From Gammaproteobacteria bacterium (GTDB taxonomy: Bacteria; Pseudomonadota; Gammaproteobacteria; Pseudomonadales; Pseudomonadaceae): DNA of 64,000 bases. The stretch covers positions 1 through 64,000 of the forward strand of contig JAAYFI010000051.1 in NCBI GenBank assembly GCA_012728315.1, given 5' to 3'. A program made the translations under genes and the position numbers. Positions 61,493 to 64,000 of this stretch are shown here, one piece after another (within the stretch, counting starts at the first letter, position 1; each line of letters opens with the position of its first letter). The notes beneath the pieces were generated by a model. That model had not been told where the DNA came from. It saw only the letters and a program-made list of their open reading frames with translations, and ran no database searches.

Positions 61493-63115
61493 ATGAGTCA
61501 CCTGCCAGCAACGCGATCCATGTCAGTGCAAACAAAAATAAATATTGCCCTGTTATCGGTGTTTTTTGTTGTGATGTCCGCTTCACTGATCTTTTCTGTC
61601 AACAATGAGAAAAAATTAGTGCTAGAGGTGGTTGAGCAGCAAACCAAGGATGGAGCAGACAGCTATTTTGACAGCATTAATACTATGATGCTGACCGGGA
61701 CCATGGCACAGCGCAGTGTATTGCGCGATAAGATATTAGCGCGTCCTGGCGTGACTGAGGCGCGCATTGTGCGTGGTGATGCTATCACTGCTGTGTTTGG
61801 CGCGGGCTATGATCATCAAGCACCGGCGGACGATCTTGATCGCCGCGCTTTGACGGGCGAAGCAATTGTTGAGATCTCAGACGATGGTAGAGGCCGCCTG
61901 CTGACCGTTATTAACCCCATACGTGCAGAAAAAGATTACCGTGGGACAAACTGTTTAACCTGTCACCAAGTTCAGGAAAACTCCGTTGTTGGCGCAGTAC
62001 GTATCAGTTACTCCCTAGCGGCTTTGGACAGTCAGGTTGAGCGTAACCTGTGGACGGCTGCGGGTATTCAATTACTCCTGCTGCTAGTCGGATTGGTTGT
62101 CATCATTGCTATTGTCCGTCATACAGTGATTAAGCGTATTCATGCGATGCGTCATACCATGGAAGAAATTGCCAAGGATGATGATTTAAGCCACAGCGTC
62201 GAGGTGGGTGCGCGTGATGAAGTGGGCGCCATGGGTGATGCTTTTAATCGGATGATTACAAAGTTTAAAGGCAGTTTGCACGCGGTGTCTGATGTCACTC
62301 AGCAGCTGGGTGATGTGTCGGATCAAGTAGCACATGTTGCTGAGTCGACTTTAAAAGCTGTGGTGCAGCAACGCACAGAAACGGATATGGTGGCATCGGC
62401 TATGAACGAAATGAGTGCAACGGTGCAGGAAGTGGCCCGTCATGCCACGCAAACCGCTGCTGCTTCACAAGGTGCTGATGATGAATCGCGCGCAGGTGTA
62501 TTAGTCGCCGAAGAAGCCATTGCCGGTATTAAAGAGCTGATTGCTGAAATTGAAAGTGCAGCAACTGTTGTGCAGCAAGTGGAAACGGATACGGAAAGCA
62601 TCAGTGCTGTTGTGGAAGTGATTAAAGGTATTGCTGAGCAAACCAACTTGTTGGCATTAAATGCGGCAATTGAGGCGGCGCGAGCGGGTGAGCAGGGTCG
62701 CGGTTTTGCTGTGGTGGCGGATGAGGTGCGTACTTTAGCTTCGCGCACACAAAAATCCACTGAAGAAATTCAGAATATGATCGAGCGCTTACAGCTGGGT
62801 GTGAAAAACGCTGTAGGGGCCATGGCCGGAGCGCAAGATCGTGCGATGAAGGGTTCAGATTGCGTAGAAAAAGCCTCGCAAAGCCTGCATGTGATTGCTG
62901 CAGAAGTGGCCACAATCAATGATATGAATACTCAAATTGCCACAGCAGCAGAAGAGCAGAGTGCTGTCGCTGAAGAGATTAACCGTAATGTGACAACAAT
63001 CAGCACTATTGCCGATAGCACTTCAACGGGTGCTACGCAGACGGCTCGAAGCAGTGAGGAGTTGGTGCGCTTAACCTTAGAGCTGCGCAGGTTAGTGGAT
63101 CAGTTTAAGTTGTAA
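61493..63115 (+). CDS. Methyl-accepting chemotaxis protein with a c-type haem motif
   Basis: 540-aa chemoreceptor. Membrane helix 1 at about 17-36, periplasmic domain 37-188, helix 2 at 190-208, HAMP (about 209-262), and a signalling hairpin with the conserved tip [20 protein letters not shown] near 385-405. The periplasmic domain has one CxxCH haem-attachment motif, C154-L-T-C157-H158, just before its last strand, so it probably binds haem c and senses redox state, oxygen or another gas; this is inference from the motif. ATG 61493 was chosen; the frame extends to TTG 61478. FliA-type promoter upstream. Confidence 0.93.
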   Translation: MSHLPATRSMSVQTKINIALLSVFFVVMSASLIFSVNNEKKLVLEVVEQQTKDGADSYFDSINTMMLTGTMAQRSVLRDKILARPGVTEARIVRGDAITAVFGAGYDHQAPADDLDRRALTGEAIVEISDDGRGRLLTVINPIRAEKDYRGTNCLTCHQVQENSVVGAVRISYSLAALDSQVERNLWTAAGIQLLLLLVGLVVIIAIVRHTVIKRIHAMRHTMEEIAKDDDLSHSVEVGARDEVGAMGDAFNRMITKFKGSLHAVSDVTQQLGDVSDQVAHVAESTLKAVVQQRTETDMVASAMNEMSATVQEVARHATQTAAASQGADDESRAGVLVAEEAIAGIKELIAEIESAATVVQQVETDTESISAVVEVIKGIAEQTNLLALNAAIEAARAGEQGRGFAVVADEVRTLASRTQKSTEEIQNMIERLQLGVKNAVGAMAGAQDRAMKGSDCVEKASQSLHVIAAEVATINDMNTQIATAAEEQSAVAEEINRNVTTISTIADSTSTGATQTARSSEELVRLTLELRRLVDQFKL

Positions 63116-63140
63116 CAACTGTTGCCGTTGGGCCAACCTG

Positions 63141-63170
63141 CAAAAAAACACGCTAAGGCGTGTTTTTTTG
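63141..63170. terminator. Bidirectional terminator after the chemoreceptor gene
   Basis: Stem CAAAAAAACACGC / GCGTGTTTTTTTG (loop TAAG), with T-runs in both directions. It overlaps the stop codon of the convergent minus-strand gene. Confidence 0.85.
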
Positions 63171-64000
63171 TAGGTCGCGTACTTGTTCTTGCAGTGCGCT
63201 AATGGTGCGGTTGGTTTGCGCGCGATATGCATCAAAGTCAGCCAGCGAAGGAGCGGGGGTGCTGGCCGCTGGAGTTATGGCTTGTTGTTCTAATTCGCTG
63301 CGTAAAATAAGAATATCTTGTTGCAGGCGAGTGAGCCCATCATTGTTTGCGGTGTTTTTCTGCAGAGCAGCCAGTTCGCTGTTGGTGTTTTTTAAGCGTG
63401 CTTGCAACCCATCAAACTGTGCCAATTGTTGCTGATTGTTTTTCAGCGTTTCTTCTAAACTCAGCAGCTGAGTGTGCTGGGTTTCAACTTTTTTAGTCAA
63501 ATCGGCTTGCAGGGTTTTCAGGCTTTTTTCTTGTTCAGCGAGCGCTGTCTGTTGTTCAGTAAGCGTACGCTGCAGATGAGTGTTGTTATCGAGCAAAGAC
63601 TTTAATTCGCTGCTGAGTTGACTGAGCGCTGTACTCTGTTGGTCAATGTGGCTTTGCTGCTGTTTATGTTGTGCGACGGCATTTTTTTCAAACATATTCA
63701 GGCGCTCTTTGAGTGTTTCCGTACCGGTTAATACACTGCTTGCAGTGGCGCTCACTTTTCCGGTAATGGCATTAATACGGCCGTCCGCGTCTTCGCTGAT
63801 TTTCGAAAAACTATCTTGCGTGGCGATCAATTGCTGCTCAAGTAATTGCATGCGCTGCATACTCCACCAAGCAAAGGCTGCGCTGGAGCATAGGATGGCT
63901 AGAGTCAGTGCCGAAAGCGCGCCGATGGCTTTGTTCGAGTTGCTTTTTTTTCCTGGGCGCGTGGCGCTCACAGAGGTGCGATCTAGAAGGGGTGTGCTAT
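63153..64000 (-). CDS. Coiled-coil inner-membrane protein, probably cut at its N-terminus
   Basis: At least 272 aa. One membrane helix (about 16-38 counted from GTG 63971) is followed by a long coiled coil rich in Gln, Leu and Ser (about 40-240) and a short C-terminal helix (AQTNRTISALQEQVRDLQKN). Topology suggests a periplasmic coiled coil anchored in the inner membrane. GTG 63971 has no ribosome site and the frame stays open to the window edge (coding STPLLDRTS before it), so the true start is probably outside. Not recognised as a named family; function unknown. Confidence 0.65.
   Translation of the reverse strand, partial: STPLLDRTSVSATRPGKKSNSNKAIGALSALTLAILCSSAAFAWWSMQRMQLLEQQLIATQDSFSKISEDADGRINAITGKVSATASSVLTGTETLKERLNMFEKNAVAQHKQQQSHIDQQSTALSQLSSELKSLLDNNTHLQRTLTEQQTALAEQEKSLKTLQADLTKKVETQHTQLLSLEETLKNNQQQLAQFDGLQARLKNTNSELAALQKNTANNDGLTRLQQDILILRSELEQQAITPAASTPAPSLADFDAYRAQTNRTISALQEQVRDLQKNTP

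Overview
The window is a chromosomal stretch from a gammaproteobacterium of the family Pseudomonadaceae, probably one of the lower-GC lineages near Pseudomonas caeni, Denitrificimonas or Thiopseudomonas. The genus is an inference from gene order and protein likeness; no 16S gene is present. The orders alaS-lysC-rsmA-tRNA-Ser-tRNA-Arg, flhA-flhF-fleN-fliA-cheY-cheZ-cheA-cheB-motC-motD-parC-parP-cheW-DUF2802, cysH/thrH, clpS-clpA and a split nrdJa-nrdJb are all Pseudomonas-type.

Layout. 1-6.6 kb: an acetylornithine aminotransferase-family gene, a small acidic protein, alaS, lysC, rsmA/csrA and two tRNA genes. 6.7-12.3 kb: a secreted DUF4124 protein, mgtE, and a three-gene sodium-pumping decarboxylase operon (oadG-oadA-oadB). 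12.3-26.4 kb: a 14-gene flagellar and chemotaxis operon, opened by a good sigma-54 promoter and closed by a bidirectional terminator shared with oprI. 26.4-32.7 kb: oprI, a LysR regulator, tRNA-Leu, a RIO-type kinase, cysH, thrH and an AraC regulator. 33.1-38 kb: an operon for an alkyl-DHAP-synthase-like flavoprotein, a GlpD-like dehydrogenase and an FGGY kinase. 38.1-43.3 kb: cheV, a CvfB-like RNA-binding protein and a MacB/Lol-like ABC export system. 43.3-49.4 kb: the B12-dependent ribonucleotide reductase nrdJa-nrdJb, with an intein in nrdJa, enclosed by two repeat clusters of about 1 kb. 49.4-58 kb: a penicillin-acylase-family lipoprotein, a methyltransferase, a large pyruvate:ferredoxin oxidoreductase and a dihydroorotate-dehydrogenase-like partner. 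58-64 kb: clpS-clpA, a chemoreceptor with a c-type haem motif, and a coiled-coil membrane protein cut by the window edge.

How it fits together. Motility dominates: the flh/che/mot operon, cheV and the chemoreceptor are joined by visible sigma-54 or FliA-type promoters, and parC/parP plus repeats in CheA point to polar chemosensory arrays. Class II ribonucleotide reductase, pyruvate:ferredoxin oxidoreductase, the sodium decarboxylase pump and a haem-binding receptor suit an organism that moves between oxygen-rich and oxygen-poor conditions.

The most unusual feature is a family of nine elements of about 100 bp around nrdJ. They keep a common core and common flanks, but their 18-bp outer stems differ between variants while mostly staying self-complementary. 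One copy is a chimera of two stem types. They are non-coding, although several spurious reading frames cross them.
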